Positions 29,824 through 40,546 of a stretch of DNA of 64,000 bases are shown one piece after another. The stretch's first letter is position 1; every line of letters begins with the position of its first letter. Under the pieces are notes generated by a model that was not told where the DNA came from, searched no databases, and saw only the letters and a program-made list of their open reading frames with translations. The position numbers and the translations under genes were made by a program. Origin of the DNA: Pyropia yezoensis (Eukaryota > Rhodophyta > Bangiophyceae > Bangiales > Bangiaceae). The stretch spans positions 14,561,777 through 14,625,776 of the forward strand of contig CM020619.1 in NCBI GenBank assembly GCA_009829735.1. Reading direction: 5' to 3'.

Positions 29824-32115
29824 CGCCAACACCGTTTCCGGTCATCGCTATGCTATGTTTGTACTAAACAGTTGGATTCCCCTTGTCCGTACCAGTTCTA
29901 ATCCGTTCGTTGATCGCAAGCGGGAAGAGACAAGAACGGCAAGCGCTCCTGCCTCCATCGACACGGTTTCTTCCCACAAGCCGCGTCAATCCAGCCTCCT
30001 AAGAGGCTAGACGTGTGCCGCTCCTTGGCGTCTACGCCCGCGCGTCCCAACAAGCCCGAACATTAGAGCCAATCATTTCCCCAAAGGTACGGATCTATTT
30101 TGCCGACTTCCCTTATCCATATTATTCTATTGACTAGAGGCTGTTCACCTTGGGGACCTGATGCGGTTATGGGTACGGCCAGATGTGAGAATTCCTCGTC
30201 TCACACAAGTGTAAGACGGCTCCTTTCCTCTGGATTTTCATGGGCCATTACAAGCGTTCCGAGCACCACGATACGTGCGGTGCTTTTCCGGCCTTTCGCC
30301 CCTTATCTCCGGACAAGCCGATTCCATGGGGTTGGGCGCATTAAACAGGAAAGAGATCCCTGCTCGGAGCTCCTACGGGCGTCCCCAAGTTCAGTTGCGT
30401 TGCCGCAAATTGCGGTAACCATGGTTTTCACATCCTGGTGCGGGAATGTTAACCCGCCTCCCTTTCGATGGAGTGCGCTGCAAGAGCGCACTTGAATACG
30501 AAGTTTCCCCATCTCTTAGAACCGACTAACTCACGTCCAAGCACTGATCGCGTGAATTCCCCACTTCAGTCTTCAAGGCTCTCACTTGAATATTTGCTAC
30601 TACCACCAAGATCTACACTAGGGGTCGCTCCACCCGAGCCTACGCCCAAGGCTTCCATGCGAGTGTACCGTGTTTCAAGATTTTCACGCCCTCCTTCTCA
30701 TTCAGGCTTCGAATTTACCCCAACGGCGACGCCTCGGTCCCCCGCTTGAGCGCCATCCATTTTCAGGGCTGATCCATTCGAAAGGTGAGTTGTTACACGC
30801 TCCTTGGCGGATTCCGACTTTCAGGGCCACCGTCCTGCTGTTCGTACGAATCAACACCTTTTCTGGTGTCTGAATGAGCTGGGAGTTTTGCACCTTAGCG
30901 TCGCTTTCGGTTCATCCCGCATCGCCAGCTCTGCTGACCCAAGTCGGCCCACTGAGAGCAATCATTGTCCGCACGGCGTTCATTGTTTTAATCAACGTTG
31001 CCGGCTCCTCACCTATTTAAAGTTTGAGAATAGGTCGAAGGAGTTACTCCCCCGAGGCCTCTGACCATTTGCTTTACAGGATGATACTGACTTGCGTTTG
31101 CTCCCGCTATCCTGAGGAAAACTTCGGAGGAAACCAGTCACTAGATGGTTCGATTAGTCTTTCGCCCCTGTACCCAAGTTCGACGTGCGATTTGCACGTC
31201 AGCATCGCAACGAGCCTCCACCAGAGTTTCTTCTGGCTTCGCCCTACTCAGGAATAGTTCACCATCTTTCGGGTCCCATCATACTCGCTCTGCCTCAAAA
31301 CCAACCACCCCGAAGGGATCGGGGTCAGGTGATGGTGCTCTCCGTTACAAGAGCAGGGTTCCCACCAAGTAGCAGCGCAGAGCCACCATTTACTTGCATT
31401 GTGCGTTCGGGTATTAACCACCCAAACACTCGCGATTATGTCAGACTCCTTGGTCCGTGTTTCAAGACGGGGTGGAGAAGGCCATTTTGACAGTGCCCTC
31501 ACTCGACACGTCGCGGATTTCTTGGCCGGGGTGCAAGCTAGAAAGGAGTAGAGGCGGGAAATGAATCCTTCACCCACCTCCCCGTTAACACCCGCCCCCG
31601 GCCGGCGCTGCCCCGGGAACAAGAACGCTACTGTGCTCTATGACAGGCACTTAGGAATCTGGCCCCATGATCACTGACTTCCTTCGCTGCACTCTTAATG
31701 GTTGCAAGCCCTGTTTCACTAACTTTTCAAAGTTCTTTGCATTTCTCCCTTACGGTACTTGTACGCTATCGGTCTTTCGATAGTATGTGGCTTTAGATGA
31801 AGTTTACCATCCACTTAGGGCTGCCTGCCCAAGCAACCCGACTCATCGTAAGGTCACCGTAACGCATTGCACACCGGATCACAGACGGGGTTATTACCGT
31901 CTACGACACCCCACTTCAAACGGGATTCATACCCGGTGCGACGCAGGCGACACCCCTTTACTATGCAACCCGAAGGTAAGCGCGAGCCCCCTTCGGTTTT
32001 TATATTAAGCTCTTCCTGCTTCGCTCGCCGCTACTGAGGGAGTCCTCGTTAGTTTCTTTTCCTCCGCTTAACTAAGTGCGTAAATTCAGCGGGTGGTCCT
32101 CCCTGATTGGAGATC
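29736..32115 (-). rRNA. 28S (LSU) rRNA gene, 3'-truncated copy
   Basis: The 5' end is recognisable at about 32115 (CACCCGCTGAATTT then TAAGCGGAGGAAAAG). Conserved blocks follow across 2.4 kb, ending with AAATTCAACTAAGCGCGAAT and AACTATGACTCTCTTA. Normal 28S continues AAGGTAGCCAAATG; here it breaks within a few bases of that point. The sarcin-ricin loop and the last kilobase are not found in the window. Conserved words are altered (GAATTTACGCACTTAG in place of GAATTTAAGCATATTA), so the copy is probably non-functional. The truncation point is the R2/I-PpoI/L1925 region. Confidence 0.85.
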
Positions 32116-32589
32116 GGGTTATTGAAGAAACACGCTCGTCAAGGACTGGCAGATGCTCAGGAAAAACGAGATGTAAAGGATCTCCCGCCGTCGAACACGA
32201 CCCGCCTCTTCGCCTTGTGATACTGATTTCTTTTCAAGCACGCTCCAGAGGGCAACTCCACTGAGACGGCACCTGTTTCTACGTCAGAAAAAAAAACAAG
32301 AAAGGTCCAAGAAAAAGAAACCCCAGAGAGGCTTATGGAAAGTAACCAACGGCACCTGGCTTGAAAGTGAATCACTGCAGACCTACTCAAGACGTTCACT
32401 CCGACTTGAGAGACACGAAGCTTGAAACTCATGGTCAATGACCTCCAGCGGGCAGCGATACGTGTTTCGGGTGACGCCTGTTTCAAGAGAATGGGGCGAC
32501 AAAGCCCATCACACGCATGCACTATATTTGCCAAGGAGGCAGGAGGGTAGAGAGCTCATTTTCGTTATGTATTGTTCTTCCCATCGACA
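32116..32589 (-). other. ITS2
   Basis: The spacer lies between the 3' end of 5.8S (GCATGCCTGTTTGAG) and the 5' end of 28S. It contains A-rich and T-rich runs and no conserved rRNA words. Boundaries are good to about 10 bases. Confidence 0.75.
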
Positions 32590-32750
32590 CTCAAACAGGC
32601 ATGCTCACATTCTCATGGAGATGAGCACAACTTGCGTTCAAAAACTTAATGATTCACGAAGTCCACGAAGTCCTGCAATTCACATTAGTTATCGCAGTTG
32701 GCTGCGTTCGTCGTCGTTGCGATAACCACGACATCCACCGCTAAGAGCTT
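32590..32750 (-). rRNA. 5.8S rRNA
   Basis: About 160 bases from GCTCTTAGCGGTGGATGTCG to GAGCATGCCTGTTTGAGTG. The core GAACGCAGC, TAATGTGAATTGCAGGAC and TTTGAACGCAAGTTG is clear. A small duplication (GGACTTCGTGGACTTCGTG) interrupts the usual GAATTGCAGGACTCCGTGAA block, which fits a decayed copy. Confidence 0.85.
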
Positions 32751-33112
32751 TATCCTTGTTATTATATGGAGACAGTCTTCCTACAAGCTTTTCACAGGAG
32801 AAACTGTCGCAAGCGGTCAAGAAAAGAAGGGCATATGATGATGTAAATAAAAATGGGGATCCATTGGCGGCATCTTCCCTGGAAGGTTAAAAACTGCTAA
32901 GCACAGAAGCTCCGCCGTGGAAGGAGAAGGATGGCGACTTCCTGTGGAAAAGCTTCCTGTGGTGCCCTCACATCCTATCAATGGGAACTTTCGCCCGGCA
33001 CAGAGGCAATGGAAGAAGAGTACTCGTACCCCGAAAGGCGACATGCAGATTCTCTCTTTCATTGCCACCTGTACAGACGATTTGGTTCGCGTGTGCTTGT
33101 GACAATAGTTTG
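32751..33112 (-). other. ITS1
   Basis: The spacer lies between the 18S 3' end (about 33113) and 5.8S (about 32750). No conserved motifs or coding content are visible. Confidence 0.75.
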
Positions 33113-33144
33113 TGAATGACCTATTCGCAGGTTCACCCACGGAA

Positions 33145-33675
33145 CGTGTTTTTTTCTCATTATATCGGAAAACTTTCCACCCTTTCTGGGCTGACATGGC
33201 TCTCCTGCGCCCACTTTTCATGGGTACCTTCGTCACATGTGACACTGCTCTCGCAGGGGACCGACTATCTCTTAAGCTTCTTCTTTTCTTACTTCTGTAG
33301 ATGAAGCCCCTTCCCTTGCAGTCTGTGGACCTTCCTAGTAGCCACAAAGAACCTTAGGGGCTTGGCTTCGGATTTCCCATTGTGCCATTCAACAAAGCAA
33401 TTACCATCCGCCTGGGCGCTACCCCGACTGCTGCGCCGAACGCTTTCACGTCAAGCCGCGGTGCTCGTTGACGTCAGAGTTCTCCCGCAATTCGAGAAAG
33501 TCGCAGCTGTTCCGTGACAAGAACCGCTGCTGGCGTTGACCACAAAATCAGTATTTATAGTCGCGGACTGTGCACCCTTTCTGGCCGAAGAGGCATCGTG
33601 TACGCTTTCCTACGGAAGGGGACATCCGAATGGCGCAAAGAACGCCATGAGTGCCCACCCACACAAAAAACGGAA
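33145..33675 (-). other. Group I intron in 18S at position 1506
   Basis: Exon ...GACAAGGT stops at 33676 and resumes TTCCGTGGGTGAACC at 33144. The 531-base insert starts TTCCG and ends in G. R-like GTCCACAGACTGCA (about 33319-33331) and S-like AAGAGATAGTCGGTCC (about 33258-33273) give the P7 pairing of group IC1 introns. Position 1506 is the second classic Bangiales site. Related introns carry a His-Cys box endonuclease on the opposite strand; I could not recognise one here. Confidence 0.85.
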
Positions 33676-34755
33676 ACCTTGTCATGACTTCTCCATTCTC
33701 TAAATGATATGCTTTAATGAGCTTCACACGGCTACCGCTTTGGACGTGTCCATCACACTAGCCGCGATCCGGACATTTCATCGGACCATTCAATCGGTAC
33801 GAGCGATGGGCGGTGTGTACCAAGAGCAGAGACGTATTCGGCGAAGGCTGATGACCTGCGCGTACAAGGAATTCCTCGTTGGAGATCAAGAATTGCAATG
33901 ATCTATCCCCAGCACGATGCACTATCAAAAAGTTACCCGCGCCTTCCGACCCAGGACTGTCAAGTGAAACTCGTTGAGTGCATCAGTGTAGCGCGCGTGC
34001 GACCCGGAACATCTACGGGCATCACAGACATGTTATTGCCTCAATCTTTCATACCCTAGACGCGCATAGGCCCTCTAATAAGATAAGCACGCAGTGCTGG
34101 CATGCGCGCACCTATTAAGCAGGACGAGGTCTTGTTCGTTAAAAGAATTAACGAAACATTTCCCTCCGCCAACGAAGAACGGCCATGCACCACCAACCAA
34201 AAAAACGAAGAATGAGGTTTCAGTCTGTTAATCAGTCTTCTGCCTGGACCTGGTAAGTTCTCCCGTGTTGAGTCAAATTAAGCCGGAGGCTCCACTCCTG
34301 TTGGTGCCCTTTCGTCAGTTCTTTTAAGATTAAACCTTGCGACCATACTCCCACCAGGACCCAAAGACTTTAGCTTCTCTCAGGGTGCTGACGGAGTCAC
34401 TAAAAGTGCCCCCGCATATCCCCAGTCGGCCTCGATTATGGTTAAGACTACGAGGGTGTCTGATCGTCTTCGGCCCCCTCACTTTCGTTCTTGATCAATG
34501 AAAATATTCATGGCAGATGCTTTCGCAGTTGCTTTGAGTACTTTCCCTTCTTCACAGGAAACGGTCGGCCCGCAGATAAGCGCGCAGAGACAGTCAAGGC
34601 CTCACACACCGCGTCCCGAAATAAGGAGACAAATTCCCACAAGCAACAAGGCAACAGCGCGGCCCGTTGGGGCTCTCCGAGGTCCGACTACGAGCGTTTT
34701 TACAGCGCCAACTTAGATATACGCAATTGGAGCTGAAATTGCCGCGGCTGCTGGC

Positions 34756-35270
34756 CATTGCCACCCGACGACAGCCCCTTTGTACTGTCGCCCTCCACAG
34801 TCCTTTGGGGCGAGCATTACCCCGTTACGACTGTGGACCTGGTTTCCCAGTGGATTGGACTCTTCCATAAGCTTGCGCCCACTCCATTAGAGTCTCTGAA
34901 GCTTTGCCTTTGCCCTGTGGGCTGTGTCCTAATAATGAAATGGCACAAGCCGGCACTCGCGCTTCCTTTCGGATCAACCTTACCCTTGACGTCCATGTAC
35001 TACTACGTACACTGCTGCGTCCTGAACGCTTGCTCGCTCTCACCTCTTCGAGGACCGCGGTATTCAAGGCCTCCCGGGCAATCCCCGGCAATTTAGAAGT
35101 TCATGAAGAGGGCTCTGTGGTTGGACACTATTCTAAGCCGGGTTTTCCATTGTTTGCCTACTCGCCTTACACACGGCCGTGCAGAGAGGAACAAGCCCAT
35201 GCATGGCGCGCTTCCAGAAAGAGACATCTGGCGCCGTTGGTTTTTGATGAGGGCTTTGCTGCATACGTTT
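34756..35270 (-). other. Group I intron in 18S at position 516
   Basis: Exon sequence GGCAAGTCTGAT is interrupted at 35270 and resumes with GCCAGCAGCCGCGG at 34755. The 515-base insert follows an exon T and ends in G, as group I introns do. Core elements R-like TTCAGAGACTC (about 34891-34900) and S-like AAGAGTCC (about 34858-34867) can form P7. Insertion after position 516 is a known site in Bangiales. No homing-endonuclease frame is seen. Confidence 0.85.
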
Positions 35271-35823
35271 ATCAGACTTGCCCTCCAATGGGTCCTCGAT
35301 AAGGGATTTAAACTGATCTCACTCCAATAAGAAGACCCAAAGGGCCCCCTATTCTTTTGTTTTGTCACTACCTCCCCGAGTCGGGATTGGGAGCTTTGCG
35401 CGCCTGCTGCCTTCCTTGGATGTGGTAGCCGTTTCTCAGGCTCCCTCTCCGGAATCGAACCCTGATTCCCCGTTTCCCGTCGACACCATAGTAGACCAAT
35501 ACTTTATCATCGAGATTGAATACGGCAGAAATTTGAATGACGAGTCGCCAGCACGAGGCCATCCGATCCGACGAGTTATTGTGAATCATCTCAAAGCGCT
35601 CCGGAAAAAGCACGACCCAATAAATACTACCCGTCGAAAGTCGGGCGTTGAGGCGTGTATTAGCTCTAGGTCACTACGGTTATCCAAGTAGTGTCGTTTC
35701 CAAAGGAGCTAGAACTGTATTAGTGAGCCAATCGCAGTTTCACGAGTATGCAAGTGTTTGTACTTAGGCATTCATGGCTTAGTCATCAAGACAAGCATAT
35801 GACTACTGGTAGGATCAACCAGG

Positions 35824-36809
35824 TAAATAGGTACGTCAAGGGTAGAGCCGCGGGCCGGGTGGTGAAGTCAAAGGGCAATCTGTCTCCCGGCGCGCGTTCT
35901 TGGACCATGTCCCAAACAAGAGGGATGCATACCACAACGCGTCCACAGGTGCTGCGGCACAGCTGCTCAGGCAGTTCCTCCATATTGCAGGTGTGTCGGG
36001 TGAAGAGCGAACAGGAGTCGCAGGGTGGGCCAGTGAGGCCGTGACCAAGGGTATGCGACAGCGCGTCGTTTTCCCCACTAGTTTTTATCAATCATATTGA
36101 TTTTTTTCCCCCCCCACTTGGGGCATCATGCCAACCACCGCGAGGCAGCCGACAGGTCACTGTCCTAGAAAACACATACGTGCGTGTCATGCTTGTGTTT
36201 TGTTTTTTCCTTTCCAATCGAAGATTGCGCTGCGCAATCCCTAAACTAGGGATTGTGCCAACTACAGTGTGAGGGCGGACCCCGCATGATGAATGACTAC
36301 CTTCGCCTCTCACTTAGACAAGCTTCTGGCTCTGCATGTAGAATGACCGTCGGGGCATAGATCGAATGCTATGCCATGAAATAAAAGGTGCACCCCCAAA
36401 ACAAAGCGATTCCCACACGGCGTCAAGCAAGGGAAGTAGACTAAGAACTATTTCATTCAGAATGTTGCTCTTCCCCATTCTACGTGGATTCTTTTCCGCG
36501 CGTGCACATGACATTAATGATTTTAGGCATACGCACTCTCTGGAGCCTCTGGGCAACGCCCAGAAAGATTCCTTTATTGTACCAGGCTATTTCATTGACA
36601 GCAGGCCAAGGAAGTCACAGCACTTTCTGTACCTAGGTATACTCTATGACAAAGCAGAAGGGCGTCGTAGAATTAGAAAACAGTGAAGGCATTTTCCCAA
36701 TTGGACGCATAGGAGCGAGCAACTATCACCATAAAGATGCGTGCAGAGCACCGCCTTTGCGTGAGGGCACCACTTTGTGGAAAAGGATCCCTCTAATTGT
36801 CTTTATATG
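35824..36809 (-). other. 5' external spacer side of the rDNA block
   Basis: Lower-GC DNA upstream of 18S with T runs and no convincing gene. A short near-palindrome with gggattgtgcc lies around 36230-36260. The abrupt change to GC-rich coding sequence at about 36800 marks the edge of the rDNA block. It may contain the RNA polymerase I promoter; no known motif is recognisable. Confidence 0.5.
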
Positions 36810-37354
36810 CACGGCCAAGCGCACGGCCGCACCGCCGCCTGCCGCCGCGGCGGCGGAGGTGGCTCCTCCCCCCCCACCTCCCGCGCCCGCCACGGACGTC
36901 ACGCCCGTCGCGGCGGTGGACTTTGGGCGCCTGGCCTGCCTGGGCGGCGGCGGCGGCGGCGACGGCGGCGGCGCCCGCCCCCCGGCGGCGCCGCGACAAG
37001 CTGTCGGCCAAGCCGTCGGCGGCGCTGCTGGCGGCGGCGTCGGCCGCCGCCGCCGCGCGTGCGGCGATGCCCGCCGCCGACCGCGCGGCGGCGGGCCTCG
37101 ACGCGGCGCTGACGCGCGCCGCGGGCGGGGCCGTCCGCGACGACCCGCGGCGGGTGGCCAAGGCGCTGCGCCGGGCGGAGCGGGCCAAGGCCAAGCGCGC
37201 CGCCGCGTGGGCCGCGCGGGAGTCGGCGACAAGGGGCGCGATGCGGGGGCGGGTGGAGCAGCGGGAGGCCAACCTGGCCGAGCGGGCGGCGGTACGCAAG
37301 GCGCGGGCGGGCGAGAAGAAGGGCAAGGGCGTGGGGAAGATTAAGAAGCGGTAG
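36810..37354 (+). pseudogene. SURF6/Rrp14 C-terminal part, 5' end missing and frame broken
   Basis: The end of the frame reads DDPRRVAKALRRAERAKAKR, AAWAARESATRGAMRGRVEQ and REANLAERAAVRKARAG, followed by a Lys/Gly tail (KKGKGVGKIKKR). This is the basic helical C-terminal domain of SURF6/Rrp14, a nucleolar protein of 60S/40S pre-rRNA processing. An earlier piece (VDFGRLACLGG) fits the middle of the family but lies in the other frame. The change falls in GGC/CCG-rich sequence at about 36950-36990. Before 36810 sequence turns into low-GC rDNA flank without coding content. The gene is thus truncated by the rDNA junction, or its first exon lies elsewhere. Confidence 0.65.
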
Positions 37355-37658
37355 CGGTAGCGGTTGTAGTGGGGGGGGGGGGGGGGGGGAGGTGGAGGCG
37401 GAGGAGGTGGGGAAAGCGTATGGACCGCACCTGGCTGCGGGGGGTGCGCTACCATAGGTCGTTTTGGGCGTTGGTCGCGTGTGCCACGGTGGTCCTTGTA
37501 GCGCTCCATCGGTTGAATCAACAGTGTACGTATGCTGTTATGTTTCTGTGTACACACATATTCGACGGTACCGCCCATACATAAGCTGCTTTGCTTCACG
37601 ACGCTCTTTGCAACACTTTCCCCCCCCCTCCCCCCCTCCCCCCATACTCCACACCCCC
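37355..37658. other. 3' spacer between convergent genes
   Basis: The spacer holds a 22-G run (37370-37391) just after the SURF6 stop, then mixed sequence and pyrimidine-rich DNA. It contains the 3' UTRs of the SURF6 fragment and of the glycosyltransferase. No gene. Confidence 0.5.
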
Positions 37659-40546
37659 TCAAGTCACACTCCGCCCGCAACCCCATCCGCCCAACGGCGT
37701 CACCCGCCGGTAGTCCCTCCACGCGCGGCGGACCGCCGGCACGTCCACCCCCCCCTGCCCAGACTCGAGTGGCCGCTTGGACTCCGCCACCCCCCAGCCC
37801 GCCCACGTGGCCACCCCCGGAACGCCCCGGGGCGGGCGGGAAGGGAGGATCAGCACCCCGCGGCCGGCGGTGGTACCGAGGCTCTCCGACATGGCGCTGG
37901 CCGACGCGAGCAGCACGTCGGCGGCGAGCATCGTGCCAATGGACTTAAGCGTCGGCGCAGAGATGTGCTCCTCCACCTCCACGTCCAGGGCCGGGGGGGG
38001 GGCGGCGCGCGCAGCAGGTGCCGAGGGGGTGGTGTCGTCAGCGGCGGCAGGGGCGGCAGGGGCGGCAGCGTCCCGGACGGAGGCGGCGGTCCAGCCGGCG
38101 CCCACAACGGTTGCCCAGTAGCCCGCGCCGTGGGCAGTCCCGTTCTCATCCGCGTAGGCGTCGGTGAACTTGGCAGCGTCGTGCGAGGACCAGATGGACA
38201 CGTTGGGCTTGGCCACCCCCTGCGACAGGATGTGGATGGCAAAGCGCCGCGGCAGCGGCCGGCCGCCCCCGCCGCCGCCATCGCCGTCCCCGTCACTGGT
38301 GTCGCCGCCACCGCCGGTAGCGTCGGCGGGGGCACACCCCGCGGCTCCTGCGGCCCCCTCGGCGCCGTCGGCCGCGGAGGCCACGTTGGCCTCTGCGGCG
38401 GCAACCGCCTCCACGACCGCCCGGAGGGCGTCCACGTACGTAGCGTCGGCAAACACTTTTCGGCGGCTCGTCGCGGGGCGGCCCAGCAGGAAATCCCCGC
38501 GGCGGACGTGCGCGACAATGTGCACCCGCGAAGGGTCGAGGGGGAAGGTCACCGCGTCGGCAGCGGCGGCGGCAGCGGCGGCGTTGGCAGGGGACACGGA
38601 CGACGACGCGCCCGCGTCTGCCGCGGCGGACGACGCGGGCGGCTCCGTACTGGCGGGGGGGGGGAGCGCCGATGCGGGGGGGAAGGCCGGGTGCGACGCG
38701 TCGCGGGCGGCGAGCCAGCCTTCGCGGGTGGCAGCGCGGGGGTCAGCCGCCTCCAGCGCGCGGCGCGCCCAGTACATGTCGCTCATCCGTTGGCGGGCGC
38801 CAAGAAAGTACCTGCGCAGAGAAACGGGGGAGGGGCCAACCACGGGGATACAAGGGAGGGGGTGACGGAAGGGGAGACAAACGCGGCGTGGTCGTCAGTG
38901 GGCCGTCCCGCGCGGGCAACCCTTCGTCTACCCCACGCGTGTCGGCTGCTCCCCACTACATGAACGGCGCCTGTCCGTTTCGGGTGCCGCCCACCTCTCC
39001 CCCTCCTCCCACCCCCCCCCCCCCGAGACGTACTTGTTAATAGAAGGCACACGGTAATAGCAGTCGTCGGTGCCCAGCTGGAAGAGCGTGTCTGGCTCGG
39101 AGTGGGCGGCGAGAAAGGCGGCCAGCTCGGGGGACCGCGCCGCCGCCACCCCCCCCCCCCAGTCGCCGCCGCCGCCGCCGCCAACGTTGCGTTGACCGCC
39201 AGCAGCCGGGCGGGGACGGTGACGAGGTGACGGAAGCCGCTGCGCCCCCCCCCCGCCCGCAGGCGGGCGCACGTCACCCGCGGCCGCCCACATGCGTCGG
39301 CGACGGCGGCCACCTCCTCACAGGCGGCGGCAAAGACCTGGCGGCGGAGGGGCACCCCCCCGCCCCCCCCTCCTCCGCCCCCCCCCGCCCTCCCCTCGCC
39401 ACCCGCGGCGGCGGCGCCAACGCCCGGGAGGTGCCGCTCCGCGCCCCCCCCGCCGCCCCACCCAAACAGGCGCTCCACCGCCGTCGGGTCGGCGACCGTC
39501 AAGCTCCCATACCCCCCCCAGCGGTGCACGTACGCCACGCCCAGCAGCGCGGCGGCGTTGAGGTCAAACGCCGCAAAGCCCTGCCGGTACCCAATGCCGT
39601 CGCTCATCTCGTGGGGCAGCGACGACACGTACGCGCGGCCGCGGGCGGCGGCGAGCGACGGCAGCAGGTCGGTCGGCGGCTGCCCGTCGGTGCCTGCGCG
39701 GGCGGCGGCGGCCGCCACCCATGAAGGGGTGTCGGCGGCGTGACGCGCCGGCCACGGGCGGGAAAAGCGGTTGGTGGTGGTGGTGGTGATGGTGGGGGTG
39801 GTGGGGGTGGTGGAAGGGGCGTCGTCCTCAGCGGGCGACACGGAAGAAGGGCCGACCACCGCCGCCGACGACGCGGGTGGCCGCTCAGCGGCCTCGGAAG
39901 GTGGCCGCTGCGATAACGATGACGACGGCGACGACGGCGACGGCGGCGGCGGCGGCGGCGGTGCCGGTGCGTGAGCCCCCCCACGCCCCGCCGTTGCTGG
40001 ACGCGCCGCTTCCCCCATTCCCGGCAGCGGTGGCGCTGGAGGCGGCCGCACGGTCGCCCCCGCCCAGGGCGACGGCGGCGACCAGTCGTCCCCGCCCCCG
40101 CCTCCGCTCCACAGGCGTGCCACCCCCCCCACCGCCGCGGCGGTGACGACCGCGGCGAGCGCCCACACGCCCACCTCCCGGGGTGCCAGCCGCCGGCGCC
40201 GCGTCGACACCCATCGGCCGCCACGGGGCCGCTGGGCGCCCACCGCGGTGGTCATGGTGGGGGGGGCGGGGGGTGCGCGGCGGGTGGCGGTGGTGGCTGT
40301 GGAGGGGGTGGTCGGCGCGGGACGGGGGGCTCTCGTCGTTTCGCTCGCTGCCAGGGTGGCAGTGCCGGTTTTCGCGGCGGGGGCGGGGTTGATGGCGAGG
40401 ATGGCAGCAGCGGCTGGGTTGGTGGTGGGGATGTTGGTGGTGGCGGTGGCGGTGGTTGTGGTGGTGGGTGAAGAGGTGGGTGGGGCAGGGCGACCGTCGT
40501 TCCCGGTTGGGGGCCGAAGAGGCGGACGGCCGCAGCTCGGCGGCAT
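37659..40546 (-). CDS. Type II membrane glycosyltransferase, fucosyltransferase-like
   Basis: Exon 1 is 40546-39034 and exon 2 is 38811-37659. The intron (39033-38812, GTACGT...GCGCAG) joins VPSIN-K-YFLGARQRM in frame. A basic stretch followed by WALAAVVTAAAVGGVARLW near the N-terminus is a signal anchor, so Golgi lumenal orientation is expected. A Thr/Pro/Ser-rich stem follows. The catalytic part has HEMSDGIGYRQGFAAFDLNA, an N-terminal block like G-G-N glycosyltransferases, then HIVAHVRRGDFLLG. This is the H-x-R-R-G-D motif of GDP-fucose-using enzymes. A late block is APTLKSIGTMLAADVLLASA then ESLGTTAGRGVLILP. ATG 40546 or 40255 may be the start. The frame slips by one base at a 12-G run (39149-39160); one extra G would restore it. 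Confidence 0.75.
38812..39033 (-). other. Intron of the glycosyltransferase gene
   Basis: 222 bases, donor AA|GTACGT and acceptor GCGCAG|G. Removing it gives an uninterrupted K-Y-F-L junction. Confidence 0.85.

Larger units (their letters stand above)
33113..35823 (-). rRNA. 18S (SSU) rRNA gene with two group I introns, probably decayed
   Basis: The 5' end ACCTGGTTGATCCTACCAGT lies at 35823 and the 3' end GAACCTGCGAATAGGTCATT near 33113. The exons are 35823-35271, 34755-33676 and 33144-33113, about 1.66 kb joined, slightly short for an 18S. Many nearly invariant positions differ. The 530 loop reads CCGCGGCAATTTCAGCTCC for CCGCGGTAATTCCAGCTCC. The decoding-site strand reads AAGTCATGACAAGGT for AAGTCGTAACAAGGT. 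The 900 region reads AAAAGAACTGACGA for AAAGGAATTGACGG. The universal CACACCGCCCGTC reads CACACCGCCCATC. Such changes should disable a ribosome, so a pseudogene is likely. Order and orientation with 5.8S and 28S are normal. Confidence 0.85.

Noticed and set aside
33112-33304. Plus-strand frame inside the 1506 intron as a homing endonuclease
   Set aside because: No His-Cys box pattern could be found; the frame is Leu/Phe-rich and short.
29041-35700. Many short frames across the rRNA region on both strands
   Set aside because: They fall within recognisable 18S, 5.8S and 28S sequence or introns; only the YR-element frames left of 29735 have protein character.
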